The position numbers and the translations under genes are program-made. This document shows, piece by piece, positions 12,031 through 24,149 of a stretch of DNA of 64,000 bases. Source of the stretch: Megalonaias nervosa (taxonomy: Eukaryota; Mollusca; Bivalvia; Unionida; Unionidae); assembly GCA_016617855.1 (NCBI GenBank), contig JAECUM010001931.1, forward strand, positions 43,977 to 107,976, read 5' to 3'. Position 1 is the stretch's first letter, and every line of letters starts with the position of its first letter. Below the pieces are notes generated by a model. That model was not told the origin of the DNA. It saw nothing but the letters and a program-made list of their open reading frames with translations, and did no database searches.

Positions 12031-12240
12031 ATTACTAATTCTGATCATGATCAATTGGGCAGTGGCTTTTTTTGCCAGACTTGTGATTAATGAGTGTGGG
12101 TTTGAATCCTAGCAATGGATGATCTATCTGGTCAATTGCCAAGGTGTGTCCTTGACAGAGCACTTTACTCCAATAGCCTTGATACTAAATAATCTGTTTG
12201 TGTTGCTGTGCCATTAAGCACCAAACCAAATTAACTAATG
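12031..12240 (+). mobile_element. tRNA-related SINE-like repeat
   Basis: It contains a B-box-like gggtttgaatcctagcaatg, then tgccaaggtgtgtccttgac and ctaaataatctgtttgtgtt. The whole block matches the reverse complement of 44985-45135. It has no coding capacity. The exact family name is not assigned. Confidence 0.6.
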
Positions 12241-13282
12241 ATACCGAATTAGAAAGAGCAAGGATCTAATCAGGGCTTAGACTGCTCAGTATGGAATGGA
12301 AGAAGATGCCAATCTTGATTGGATGAATTCTTATGGAATATGTCTATGTATAGTAAAACATTTTACAAAAAGTTTTTAAGAAGATATTGAAACTGTGGCA
12401 TTGATTCCTGTACAAGTATATGATGAAAACTTACTGGCCACTTGCTTCTATTGAAACCCCTGCTATTAGATATCATTAATGCTTGATGTTCATTTTTGAA
12501 GTTTGAACTCACATCCATTTTCTGTCCAGTTTACTTTTACATTTTTGGTGTAACTATTTTCTAACTGCTGATTGATTATGTGAGTATTGGCACATATGTG
12601 TATGTGTATGGTGATGATATTTGACATTGCCAAGTCTGCAATATATTTTTTTTCTTTCCAAGTGTATTAAACATTTGAAGACCACAGTTATTTTTTTTTA
12701 TTCAGATTTAAATTTTCACTTATTTTATATAGGCTTATATCAAAAGATTAATCTCAACTGGACATTGCTTTTTTTGGTCACATGCACTGACCACCCCACC
12801 CCCACCCACCCCAAATCTCAAAACACAGCTTTTCAGTCTCAAAATCCCTCAACACTGTCTGGAGATGTGGCAGGTATGGTATGCTTCATTTCTCAAGATG
12901 TCAGAACAACCAACTGTCCTTACAGTATAAAATTAATCTGTTCAGAGAGTATGAATCAATGCCACAACCTGTGTTGAAGGAACTTGCAGGAGAGGAATTT
13001 GGCATAGAAACATTATGAATTATACAGAGTACTTAAACTATGCATTCATGATTATAATGGACTTACAGTAAAGTTATAAAAGTATATAGTTTCTTATATG
13101 TTTTTTGAGACGAGGACTGTATATCTGTGCGGAATAACTGTATTTATTCATGTGACCAGATGTGATTTTCGGAAGTAACATACATTGCTCAGCTATGTTT
13201 TTAAAAAAAAAATTTAAAAAACCCCACCAGCAGCTTTCTTAGTTCATGCACTCCTACATACACAGATGTTTTCCTATAATTG

Positions 13283-13287
<5 letters not shown>
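12241..13287. other. Non-coding DNA, nothing recognised
   Basis: A 118-codon ORF (12621-12977) is open but has no recognisable domain and sits in low-complexity sequence, so it is not called. Confidence 0.35.

Positions 13288-13334
<47 letters not shown>
13288..13334. repeat. (TC)n microsatellite
   Basis: Pure CT run of about 23 dinucleotides. Confidence 0.97.
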
Positions 13335-13337
<3 letters not shown>

Positions 13338-13845
13338 CACACAAACACTTACAGAAGACACTTTTTCACATCTCAAAACCCTAAATCAACTGAACACTTC
13401 TCAAAACTGAAAATTAAATTTGGTCCCAATGCATGGTTTTCAGTTTTGAGGGGTTTCATTGTATATTAAGGCACTGGTACATCGTTTTTATATTTGTCAC
13501 TGAAATATTGCACGAGTTCATTAAAGTTGTTCAATCCATGATCGCGGAACCCACACATAGTACTCTGGGAAACATTCGGTCATAACTTTTCCACACTTTG
13601 TGTTATGCCTTCCATAAAATATAATACCACTGATAAAACTGTCTCTGGTACAGGAGAATCCAGCTGTTAATATTATATAAAACTATATTGCTGACCCTCG
13701 GCAGGATCCATAATCTGATGTTTTTTCTAATAGCAGTCACAGCCGTTGGTCTCTATATCTGCACCATTATAATGTGATCGACTTGATTGCTGAATAACAA
13801 GGACAGTTATTTACACATAAACTTCAATGTACCATACATACTTGC

Positions 13846-13930
13846 TTGTAAGTCAAGCCAAACTGCAAAATGCACAGACCCAGATCTGCTATTGAATAAT
13901 ATGCCAACAGATCTGGGTCTCTGCAGTTTG
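13846..13930. repeat. Hairpin element, copy 1 of a small family
   Basis: The left arm has aaatgcacagacccagatct and the right arm cagatctgggtctctgcagt, reverse complements around a short AT loop. The same hairpin is at 17755-17825 and a decayed copy at 17400-17530. Its right side abuts the 923-bp repeat exactly at 13931. Confidence 0.75.
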
Positions 13931-14853
13931 GTTACATGTAGGCTCATACAGAAATAACAAGAGAAAAGAGTGAAGCCAACAAGCTTTGTATATTTTAACA
14001 AAATAATTTATTTCCATAGAAAACAATGTAAAAATTGGAAATAGGACTTATGGTTAGTGAATATAATCCAAAATTTAATCCTAAGATTGAAAAATACAAG
14101 TCCTATCACTAAACAGTTCTAATAGAATCCGGGTTCGAATCTCGATGAAATTCCAATATGGAGGCGATAACATCAGATTAGGTCGTTGTACTGGTGGTAA
14201 CAGATCCTCGATTGAATCACAGTTTATAATGTTTCCATTAAACTCCAGAATAAATTTCCACTGAATGTCTTTGTCCCAGAACTTTTATAAATATAAAACA
14301 CTTGTTTAGTTTTCTAGAGAATAAATTATTAAATTCCCAAAACAAATGAACTTAAAAAACAATCTGGCTTCAACAATATAAACACCTTGTACCTTCAAGG
14401 TGTGGACATATGACTGACTAAATCTACTAGAGAGCGTCTGTTTAAAGCTGTGATTTTAGATCACATGGTGCTTCACGTGATAGGCTACGAGATTTACTAA
14501 TTTGAACATCGCAAAAAAAAAATGCCATTTATCACGTATGCAAGAATAGCCCTATCTAAGAATCAAATTCTCATGCTGAAAATATATTTTAAAAAAGACT
14601 GTTTACAATCCAGTTAACATGTGGGCCAAAATGGCCTTGGCAATAGCCAATCGTTATCACTCGATGTTTACAAAATCTATGAGCTAAAAATAGTGCTGAT
14701 GTAATAACTTTTACATTCTATACAAACTGAATTTACTGGAAAAATATCGAATCCCATGAAAATAATCATTTCAGTAAAATGTAATGAAACAAAAATAAAA
14801 TAAAAAAGAATTTTAAAACTAACACACAAGCAATTTAATTACATATACGTAAC
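13931..14853. mobile_element. 923-bp LTR-like repeat, copy 1
   Basis: It aligns over its full length with 21290-22212, which has the same 923-bp length. The ends are inverted: gttacatgtag at the left and tatacgtaac at the right, which resembles a TGTTAC..GTAACA LTR terminus read on the minus strand. No ORF of note. A third partial copy (45850-45930) lies beside a Ty3/gypsy fragment on the minus strand, so I infer this is a solo LTR of a related element. A non-autonomous DNA transposon is the alternative. Confidence 0.65.
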
Positions 14854-15007
14854 ATATTGCATTACTGTTTGTATGGGTTTATTCCTTTTTAACGTTTTTT
14901 TTTCAATTCTGTATCTTGACATTTTTTGAACTAATAACATTATAATAAGTACTCAGTTGCCTTGATTGCCCCCTTCACCCTACTGTGCTGTTAAATCCTA
15001 TGCATAG

Positions 15008-15020
15008 ATACATACATACA

Positions 15021-15050
<30 letters not shown>
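15008..15050. repeat. (CATA)n microsatellite
   Basis: About ten tandem catacata units, followed by impure TG-rich sequence. Confidence 0.95.
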
Positions 15051-15051
<1 letters not shown>

Positions 15052-17397
15052 GCACTTGCATGTGTGTGTGTGCTTGCATGCATGCATATACATACATAGA
15101 TATAGAGTAGATCAACATGAACAGAATATACCAATTTAATTAATCAGATAAACAAATAAAATTGTTAAGACCAATTGTAGGATGCACAACTACCAGAAAA
15201 TAAACTAACAAAAAGTTTTAAAATGCAGTTAGGAGTTCCATTTTACATACATGCAGTAAATTTCACCACAAAATCGAATGAGCGTTTCAAACTTTAATTT
15301 TCTAGCATATCCAAATAGCCTGATAACTTGTTGCTGGTCACTCTCCAGAATCAAGATAGCTTGTTGGTTGGGATCGATTTATACAGGAATACTCTTGTTC
15401 CCTCTGGCCTATTCTGGCATCACTGCTTTTAGTGGCCTTGCAGCATTTTGTTTATTATCTTGGTTGTTCACTCTTATTTTCCATCATTCACATTTATATC
15501 AGTCATGGATTCCCTTGTATTAGGTTTGAAATCCAAAGTATTAAGTGAGGAAGCTGTTTTCCTGATAAATAAAATAAATGTAGCCTAATACTTTGTTATT
15601 ACTAATTTCCTGAAATTAAATAACATTCCACTCTAGTACATTCTGATTAGCCTATCACACTCACTTCACAACAGAAACTTAACTGCTAATTGGCTTCAGG
15701 TCATAACTTTGCATCCAATACAAACAATGTCATATTTGTCTACATACACTCCAGCTTCTCTCTTTTCAAAGACAATTAACATAGTTCAGGCAGAATTAAT
15801 GTAATTTTCCAATAGAACTAGTTACCATTACTATTTGATCAATGTCCTAGTCTGCTCCCACTTAATGACAATTAAACCCTGCAATGTGAACTGTTAAGTA
15901 CTGTCTTGAACTAAATATCGGATACATGCACACATACAGCTGCTCCATAATTACTGTATTCCCACAGCGTTGTTGACATGTTAATAACCCAGTTCGTGGG
16001 TTAAAGGAATTCACATCATAGTTTAACAAATAGGTCAAATAAAATTCATTTCTTAGTTTATGCTACACTGTAATGCTAACCAACAATTCATTGGCATAAA
16101 GATTCACACAGACCTAATAATAATCAATTTTTAGGATACCTTATTCCTATATCATTTAAGACAAATAAATTCAAACAGATATCTTAAGACTCATATCAAG
16201 AAAAAATATGTATGAAATTAAAATGCAGTACCTTTTTTCTTTGAGGTTTGCTCTTTTCCCCTTAGCAGAACCATTTCCTTACACCCATGGTTACATTTCT
16301 CTCATAGACTCTCAAATACACATCCCTTGGACAAACTTTCCGAGGATTTTGTCTTCCATTCACCTGATGCAAAACTAGACTGGCTGATTTTGCATTGCAA
16401 GATATTTTTCAAATGCGAAAGTTCACCTGGGAAACACACCCCAAACTATTAACCTACCCTATCAGAACTCATGTTTATCTAACTGCCATTATTAACACAC
16501 ACCCCATCAGGGTTGGAAAATGACTAATTTTTTCTGCTTCCCTTAATATACCAATCTCTGCATAGTTTCAAATTAGGGCAAATATTTCAGCAACATTTCA
16601 ACCCTGAGCATTTTGATAAACATAACCTATTCTTCACCCATGTCCAGTTTTGCTTGACATACAAATAGTTATGAAATGGAACCTTATTAGTTAATGGAAC
16701 CTTATTAGTAATCATGTTTCAACCATATGTACTAAGAGCTAGCATTGGTTAGCATACCACAGTTTTAGCCCGGTGCAAAATCACATACAACAACTTAAAA
16801 TTGCTATATGTCACAAAGACATCTGTAAAGTTCACTCTGTTACATATGCTATTTTATTCGTTGGTGATAACATCATTTGCCTTAGAGTCGTTCATTTATC
16901 TTGCCCAAGATTCCACATACATTTGATAGAAATAATGTACAAAGAGATAATGAAGGACATTAATAAGGTAAATTATGTGCATGGTTTGTTAGTGTCACCT
17001 TATAGAATGATATGAGTAAATATAAAACTTGCCCCCAGTGCTTTGTGCAGGTGCTTTACACAGCAAGTTTCCTACTTGTTTTATCGTAACGCATATCATG
17101 TCACTAACAAATCATATAAATAATAATAATGGCTTTTTTCATAAATATGGGAAACTAAATATAAGTATTTATCCTGAGGGTCTGACATACTTTCCATAAT
17201 GAATATAATTGTATGAATAATTATTTGCTTTCTTAGTAAGCGAAAAGCTTTTAACTGTTGCTGAGAAAGCCCTGTAATGTATACCTTTGACATTTAAGCT
17301 GTTGTGATTTACTGTATCAAGTACAAGGTAAGATTGGTGCTTTGCCAATGAAATTTGGAAGGCTGTTAGAAAATCCATACAATTACCTTTATATATT
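15051..17397. other. AT-rich intron/flank DNA, nothing recognised
   Basis: Only short ORFs, none with similarity that I recognise. A short duplication of atggaaccttattagt occurs at 16676-16712. Confidence 0.4.
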
Positions 17398-17935
17398 TGG
17401 GTACAAGTCAAGTCCAAGTGCAAACTGCACAGACCTAGATTGGCTGTTGCATTCTTTGCAGGCAGATCAGACTGTGCATTTTGTTTGGAGTACTCAGTAG
17501 AACAAACAACATAGGCCCTAATCTGCCAGCACATTATGCTGTGTTTTTTGCAGATGGACTTAAAAGTGGGTATGCAAAGCACTTCATCAATTCCACAAAA
17601 TTGAAGTTTTTAGCAGTGTTCTTCATATTGGCCTTTGTAATTTGCTGTTTTTGCTGAGTTGTCAATTTTGTGCTTGCTCTAAGATATTTTTCTCTTTGAT
17701 GTGAGAGTTTGTGGAATGAGGTTACCTTATTTGCTCACTTATGAGACAAGTCTAACTGCAACCTGCACAGACCCAGATCTGCCATTGCATAATGTGCAGG
17801 CAGATCTGGGTCTGTGCAGTTTGTTAGGAGTAATAAATAAAATAAAAATCATAGACCCTGATCTACAAGCACATTATGCCATGGCAGATCGGATCTTTGT
17901 TAGTAGAGTGCCTCATCTTATAAGAAAGTTTATCA
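17398..17935. repeat. Hairpin-element cluster (copies 2 and 3)
   Basis: The copy at 17755-17825 has arms gcacagacccagatctgcca and ggcagatctgggtctgtgca around cattgcataatgtgc. A more diverged copy runs 17400-17530 (gcacagacctagattggctg .. aggccctaatctgccagcac). After 17825 comes a further inverted piece (gaccctgatctacaagcaca .. ggcagatcgga). This looks like nested or duplicated hairpin elements. Confidence 0.7.
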
Positions 17936-19022
17936 CATAGTCGGTACACTTTGCCTACAGTGTGTGCAGTTTCATATTTTTGATATTATACATGTGAACA
18001 TCTCACTTTATGTGATTCTGATTGGTCCAAATAAGCCCATGAAATTATTGTGCAGTATTCTCTTTACTGATTGGTTGCGATCGTGAGAAAACTTTTTTAA
18101 CCCCGTCTTCAGGAATTTTTTGTGTTCATTGAACATTTTTTGGCCGCCATTTTTTTATTCAACTCGCAAAAGGGAATTGGAAAAAAATGGTCTCGTCTGT
18201 TCCAATATTGCCAATTTACCCCCACAGGGGTTTGTTATGTCATGTATAACGTATCATAACATGAAAAATGGCAAAACCCCAAGACAAGAACAATAACAAC
18301 AAGTAAAACTACGGTATTGCTTAGATGATAATGAGGGTGGAGGTGGGGATGGATGGGCAGTATATCTGTAGCATGGAATCCACCCTATATACAAGCTCGG
18401 TTTAAATGTGAACTTACTGAAGTAAATAAACTCACCTTTATTCACAGAAGAATGTAGACATAAACCGGTCTCCCCAACTGACAGAACTTTATCCAGCCAC
18501 AGCCTATTTACGTGGTAAATATGTGATGCAAGTCCAACTCGAAAAGAGATTTGTTTATGTCTTCTGTACAGTCTAATGTTCCAAATCAAATACTGCAAAT
18601 ATCCGGTCACAAATACATTTAAGTAAATATGTGTATTTCTGCATCCAGTAATCTTCTTTTCACAAAAATATCGCAACAATGTAATGTTTAGTCGTGATTG
18701 GAATCTTAACGTGAACACTGTCACTGTGTTGTGTAGGCCAACTCAAACCAGTACTGTGCATCGTATCAAACAATGTAACATCACATGCATTGGACAATTT
18801 GTGTTGACAAGTGTTTTGTCTTTTGTAAAATTTGGATGGACAGTTATTCTTTAATTGATAGTTATCAAAAATGTATAATATACTTATACTATTTCAACTT
18901 TGTTTGGGACTATTTTTTACGCACAACAAATGAAAGGTACAGCATCTGTCAGAATGAATGAAATTATTAATTCTCCTTTCTGTCTAAATAATTTTAACTG
19001 AAATAAAACTATGTGATAAAAA
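17936..19022. other. Non-coding DNA with one long minus-strand open frame
   Basis: A minus-strand open frame of 156 codons spans 18254-18724, but it opens with GTG rather than ATG and has no recognised domain. An AAAG/GTGAGT donor-like site is present on that strand at 18436. No gene is called. Confidence 0.35.
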
Positions 19023-19168
19023 GAATCTCAAATGGGTAATGATTTAATATTAAATTTATGAAACTCGTTAAATAATGTCCAGCTTTTGCTTGCCAAGGCT
19101 TGCAAAAGCTGGACATTATTCAACTTGTTTCATAAATTCAATATTAAATCATTACCCATTTGAGATCC
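19023..19168. repeat. Long palindrome (foldback element), about 146 bp
   Basis: The arms are about 65 bp: the left starts aatctcaaatgggtaatgat and the right ends attacccatttgagat. The centre is agcttttgcttgccaaggct followed by its complement. Arm identity is very high, so the element is young or under conversion. Confidence 0.9.
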
Positions 19169-20070
19169 TCTATATATCTTCTCTAAATGACAATATTTTG
19201 AATCTTTTGTTTAAAGATTATCATGTCTACCACTGATTCGTATTTTACCATGGACACAGCCTGAAGGTATTAACTTCATTATGTATTATTTTTTAGGGTA
19301 GATTGTTTTCAGCTAAAGCAAGTTTGATATTGGATGTTTTGATTATAATGATTGGTATAAAATACTTATTAAATGCAATGTCATAGAATCAAAGGGAGTT
19401 GCACTAAATGATTTAAGTAGATTTAGTGATTTTATAGGTTTAGGTTGTGTGAAATTACCTGCTAGGTTCCCAATAATAATGGACATTTTCTCACCTCTAA
19501 ATTTTCAAATGGTAACAATTTAAGCTTTCCTATATCAACTTGGCTTATAAGAAGTTAAAACTTAGCAAACATTTTTGTGCTTGGAGTTAACGACTACAAA
19601 GTATGGAGCCCCAATCTGATTACAAATTTTTCCTCAGTGTCGATTTGTTATCCAGTTATTCAGTTAGACATGTTTGGATTCAGAGGATTTCAATATCAGA
19701 TGGGTTTGCTTAAATTTGTTGAAAGAATTTTATTCCATTATGAAATGGGTTCTTTTTAGAATGTCAGAGATAAAAAGTTGAAAAGTGGATGTGTGCATAT
19801 CGTTCATTGTAACTTATTGGAATAGTTAAATTAACTAATGGTTTTAATGATAAACAAACTACTTTTTAAAAATGGACTAACTCACCCTCCTCAGAGATAT
19901 TAAGAGAAAAAGAAAAGGCCAAAATTATTCGCATTAAATTCCAATATTTAAAACAAGAAATTTTCAGTCATCATTACTTGATTAACAGTAGCCCTGGTCT
20001 TAAAGATTTTGAAGTCTATACTTTCAAAATTTTCAGATTTTATAATATCTATCTGATCTGTATTTTACAG
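19169..20070. other. AT-rich intron before the first recognised exon
   Basis: No repeat or gene recognised. It ends in a splice acceptor, tctgtattttacag at 20057-20070. Confidence 0.5.
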
Positions 20071-20115
20071 GGCAGAAATTGTGCTTGGCAAAATCTTAAT
20101 GAAGAAATCATGGCG
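20071..20115 (+). CDS. KCNAB: Kv-beta (KCNAB) internal exon a, 45 nt
   Basis: This is the first exon seen of a potassium-channel beta subunit, a cytoplasmic aldo-keto-reductase-fold protein that docks under Kv1 channels and binds NADP(H). It encodes AEIVLGKILMKKSW, which matches the vertebrate segment AEVVLGNIIKKKGW just after the catalytic-Tyr stretch of the family. The acceptor is ttttacag and the donor is gtgagtatg. The first base finishes a codon begun in an upstream exon (AA/G, Lys expected), and the last two bases CG pair with G of the next exon to give Arg. The preceding exon (the LFDTAEVY region) was not found in 1-20070, so the gene continues upstream. Which paralogue this is cannot be told from 14 residues. 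Confidence 0.9.
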
Positions 20116-20500
20116 GTGAGTATGTCTTGAGTCTTTTTCATAATCCCTGCTTTGAACTAACATTCAAAATGTACAGACTGTGGTTATATATACGGTCTTG
20201 TTCCGATTCCATCCTAATGTTAATCGACGTAACTACGTAGCCAAGTGAGCTTATGATATACTTATGTATAGTTTATGTGGCAATATTAACATCAGAGATC
20301 TACAGGTAAGTGTTTGATATTTTCAGGCTGAATACACAAGTCAATGAAGATGATAATGATTAAATGATCCAAGACAAATGCAAATAGTATGTATGTAGAG
20401 GACCTAGAAAATGATTAAATGACAATGACAATGACAATGACAATGGGGATATTGCTTCAGCATCAGCTACCATAACAAGGAGTGACAGTTCTGCCAAGAC
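20116..20500. other. Start of the 14.5-kb intron
   Basis: It contains a cag/gtaagt junction at 20303-20311 with a poor polypyrimidine tract, and a short (GACAAT)n-like stretch at 20423-20442. No coding sequence. Confidence 0.4.
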
Positions 20501-20504
20501 AGTG

Positions 20505-20975
20505 TAATGAATGGCCATTAGTGCAATCAAGTGTAATGAATGGCCATTCAGGTGTAATGAATGACCAGTAAAGTGTAATGAATGGCCATTTAAAATAATC
20601 ATACTGCTGGTACTAATGATCCCAAATGTGTAATGAATGGCCTATCAAGTGTAATGAATGGCCATTTAAAATAATCATACTGCTGGTACTAATGATCCCA
20701 AATGTGTAATAAATGGCCTATCAAGTGTAATGAATGGCCATTTAAAATAATCATACTGCTGGTACTAATGATCCCAAATGTGTAATGAATGGCCTATCAA
20801 GTGTAATGAATGGCAATTTAAAATATACTGCTGGTACTAATGATCCCAAATGTGTAATGAAGGGCCATTTAAAATATTCATACTGCTGGTACTAATGATC
20901 CCAAATGTGTAATGAATGGCCAATCAGGTGTAATGAATGGCCATTTAAAATATTCATACTAATGATCCCAAATGA
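20505..20975. repeat. Minisatellite, about 75-bp unit with an internal half-repeat
   Basis: The unit is tgtaatgaatggcctatcaa, then gtgtaatgaatggccattta, then aaataatcatactgctggta and ctaatgatcccaaa. About five full units follow several copies of the short tgtaatgaatggccatt module. One unit has lost about 4 bp (20820). Confidence 0.93.
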
Positions 20976-21059
20976 AAATGATAACATTCAAATGACTGAA
21001 TGGAAATATAAGATTTCATTTTTTTAAATCTTAAGCAATTTAAAACAAATGTCTTTTAT

Positions 21060-21235
21060 AGGTTTTAATGATGCTTTTAACACATTCCTGGTTATATCAT
21101 GCCAAATATGATGGCCAGTATATTTAGGAGCAACCACTGACCCACAGGAAGCTGTTGGCATGCTTTCATGCTTTCTTACCCACCCACACCCCCAAGTATT
21201 TTTCAAGTCGGCTGACTGTCCACTTCTTTTTGTTG
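21060..21235 (-). mobile_element. Diverged SINE (TGTTGT-tail family) fragment
   Basis: The words ggttttaatgatgcttttaa, gatggccagtatatttagga, aaccactgacccacaggaag and ttggcatgctttc follow the order of the SINE at 27541-27806. The copy is old, and its tRNA-like head is not recognisable. Confidence 0.6.
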
Positions 21236-21289
21236 CCAACCCTAGCACTTTTTTCCCACCATAAAATTCCAGATATTAATTTTGTGCCG

Positions 21290-22212
21290 TTACGTGTAGG
21301 CTCGTACAAAAGTAACAAAAGAAAAGAGTGAAGTCAACAAGCTTTGTAAATTTTAACAAAATAATTTATTTCCCTAGAAAACAAGGTAAAAATATGAAAT
21401 AGGACTTACAGTTTGTGAATATAATCCAAAAATTAATCCTAGAATTCAAAAATATAAGTCCTATAAAAAACAGTTCTAATTGAATCCAAGTTCGAATCTC
21501 AGTGAAGTTCCAATATGGAAGGCGATGACGTCCTCTATAACCAGTCTGTGTTGATGTGTCAACAATTCCTTTTTGAGTCACCAAGAATATAATTCTGGCT
21601 TTTGAATTCCTAATAATTTAGTTAATGTATTTGTCCAAGAATTTCGTTGAAGAAGAGTATTTCCCAGGGTGAATAAATTATTTTAAATAAAAAACTCAAT
21701 TCAAATGGCAGCAACAAGAATACCTCTCGGCCTGAAGGTATATTTATGACTGACTAAATCCACTAGAAAATGTCTGTTTTAACCCATGATTTTAGATCAC
21801 ATGATGGCTCACGTGACGGGGCTACGTGATCACTAATTTGAACAGCGCAGTAAAAAAAGTGCCATTTTGCACGTAGCCTAGAATAGCCCTATCTAAAAAT
21901 CAGATTCTCACGCTGGAAATGAATAATAAAAAAGGCTTTTTACATTACTTCGCTAACATGTAGGCCGAACATGACCTTGGTAATAACCAATCATTTTCGC
22001 TTAGTGTTTACAAATCTCCAAACTAAGGTCAGCTAAAAATGATAATAATGCAATACTTTTGCGTTCTAATCAGGTCAAAAGAAAAGACTGAATTTTCCGA
22101 AAAAAGTCAGATCCCGTGAAAATTATCATTACAATAAAATGTAATGAAACAAAAATAAAATAAAAAAGAATTTAAAACTAACACACAAGCAGTTTAATTA
22201 CATATATGTAAC
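21290..22212. mobile_element. 923-bp LTR-like repeat, copy 2
   Basis: Full-length partner of 13931-14853. The ends are gttacgtgtagg and catatatgtaac. The flanks are gtgc-c before and a-gtgc after, so a 4-bp GTGC target-site duplication is possible if one base at each end belongs to the element. The first 120 bp match copy 1 best; the middle differs by indels. A solo LTR of a Ty3/gypsy element is the favoured reading, by inference. Confidence 0.65.
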
Positions 22213-22389
22213 AGTGCATCTAAAAGAGCCAGTTTTTCTCAGTACTTGAAGTGCTTTGTATTATATATATTAATCATTATTATTATTATATATATAAACA
22301 AACTACCTTTCTATGTACCCTAATATTAAAACCAGTGCAATAGGAAACATATTTTGTGGGGGATCTTACATACTCAAGTTGGTCAAACC

Positions 22390-22476
22390 AAGACAAGACC
22401 TCACAGAGATGAAATGTTTGAATGATCTGCAAAGGCATGCGCCTTAGACCACTCAGCCACCATTGGCCCTGTTATG
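22390..22476 (-). mobile_element. SINE head fragment (TGTTGT-tail family)
   Basis: The plus-strand end ccttagaccactcagccacc attggccc matches the tRNA-like head of the SINE at 27806 read in reverse. The body is missing or unrecognisable. Confidence 0.55.
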
Positions 22477-22825
22477 TAAATAAATACTTATGTATATATT
22501 GACTATTATCATGACATGTGAAATGATTTAACAACAATTTAGTTTCAGCAAAAAATATTGAGATTATTGCAGTAATGTAAAGGAATAAAATGTAAATGTT
22601 CAAATTATAATGATATAGTCAGCAAGTAATAAATTAATTGAATGACAAAACAGAGTTAAGACCACCAGAAATGAGAAGGGTCCATTAAATTCAACCCAGG
22701 GGCTTCAAGGGCCCCCATTTCTTGGGAAGTTAAGAAACTGTGGGATGTCTTTCATTTTGACTTGGTTAAGAAAAAGTGAAAACAGTGATTAAGATTTCTC
22801 TAGGAGTCATGGATTATCTAGACTC
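22477..22825. other. AT-rich intron spacer
   Basis: Nothing recognised. Confidence 0.4.
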
Positions 22826-23060
22826 TGAGAAACATGAATTAGAGTCCAGGGAATATGGATTATCTTGATTTGGGGGCTAATGGATTATCTAGACCCTTTG
22901 GAAGACATGGATTATCTAGACTATCTGGAAGACAGATTATTTAAACTCTTGGAGACATGGAATATTTAAACTCTTGGAGACATGGAATATTTAAACTCGT
23001 GGAGACATGGAATATTTGAACTCTTTGGAATATGTGGATTATCAAGACTGGAAGATACAA
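22826..23060. repeat. Degenerate tandem repeat, about 30-bp unit
   Basis: The unit is approximately acatggattatctagactct ttggaag, with later units reading acatggaatatttaaactct tggag. About seven copies. Confidence 0.8.
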
Positions 23061-23177
23061 ATTATCTCGACTCTGTGAGATGCAGATTTTGAAAGTGCAA
23101 AATAATTAACATCGGACTCAGTAATGGTAATATAAGCATTATATCTATGTCCAAAGATTTACTCGGTCTGGTTTGAA

Positions 23178-23370
23178 TTTTAATAGCAGCAATATGTTAC
23201 TCATCTCTTTTACATACCTTATTCCTTTTTAAAAAAATCACATCCATGTGATGTGAATACATCCCACTAGAGTGAAGAATTGTCCTTCAACATCAGTGCA
23301 CTATTATATCCACTGCGCTTGGGCAGAAACAGTAGTTTTTTTCAAGGACACCATGCTATTGTTTTGTTGT
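23178..23370 (+). repeat. Left terminal repeat of DIRS-like element A
   Basis: It shares atcccactagagtgaagaat and neighbouring words with the left end of B at 28460-28500, and is inverted relative to the right end of B (34380-34400). The inverted terminal arrangement fits DIRS1-type elements. Confidence 0.6.
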
Positions 23371-24149
23371 TTAAAATTGTGATCAAAGAAAATTGTCTGT
23401 TAAAAGTTTTACCATGTTCGGTTCTCCCTTCAGCTATATTTCATCTAGTGTTACATTCATCCCTCTTGTTTTCTGTTCTTATATAGGCAACCCCTGGCAT
23501 TTTTCAGTAATTAATTCTGGAATGGGAGTTTGGGTTATCACATATCTCACCCTTTAGGGATCAGGGTACGTTCCTCTTATATGTCACATTAATACAGTTG
23601 GTTCACAGGTTAGTCTTATGTGTTGAGTTGTAACACATAAGTCCAACCACAGTCCAAGATAAGTCGAACATCATTTTTGGTCTTTTTGGTCTATTACACT
23701 TTCGTACTTTAATCCATACGTGACATGTCACATTGTTATTGCATGTTTCCTCATTGCCCTTGAGTACAATAAAGGTTAAACAGGCAAACGTCTTCCTTAT
23801 TAAAAGGTAGAAGAGTTAGAAGACAGTAAATGCCAGATTAATTCTTAGTTTACCATTGTGCATACAGGGGTATATGTAGCACCATACAAACAGGCAAGGT
23901 ACATCACACTGGAGCATGCAGTAACTATGAACTGGTGAGTTTCATGTTTGACAATAATAATACATTATTATTATTTTAGTTTATTATTATTGTTTTCTTT
24001 GAATTTTAATACAGAGAACAATATTTCACCTTCTACAAATACACTGGGGTATATATAACACATACTTACAATTGGGTGAGTTTCATGTGGAACAAATAAT
24101 ACAGTTATTAAATTATTGTTCTCTTTCAAATAAAACATTTATTTCAGAA

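Noticed and set aside
12621..12977. 118-codon plus-strand ORF
   Set aside because: Low-complexity start, no recognisable family, and no exon-like borders.
18254..18724. 156-codon minus-strand ORF with a good donor-like site at 18436
   Set aside because: It opens with GTG, not ATG, has no recognised domain, and a single donor-like site is expected by chance in AT-rich intron DNA.
20303..20311. Recursive splice site (cag/gtaagt) early in the 14.5-kb intron
   Set aside because: The core matches, but the upstream sequence lacks a polypyrimidine tract, so it is probably chance.
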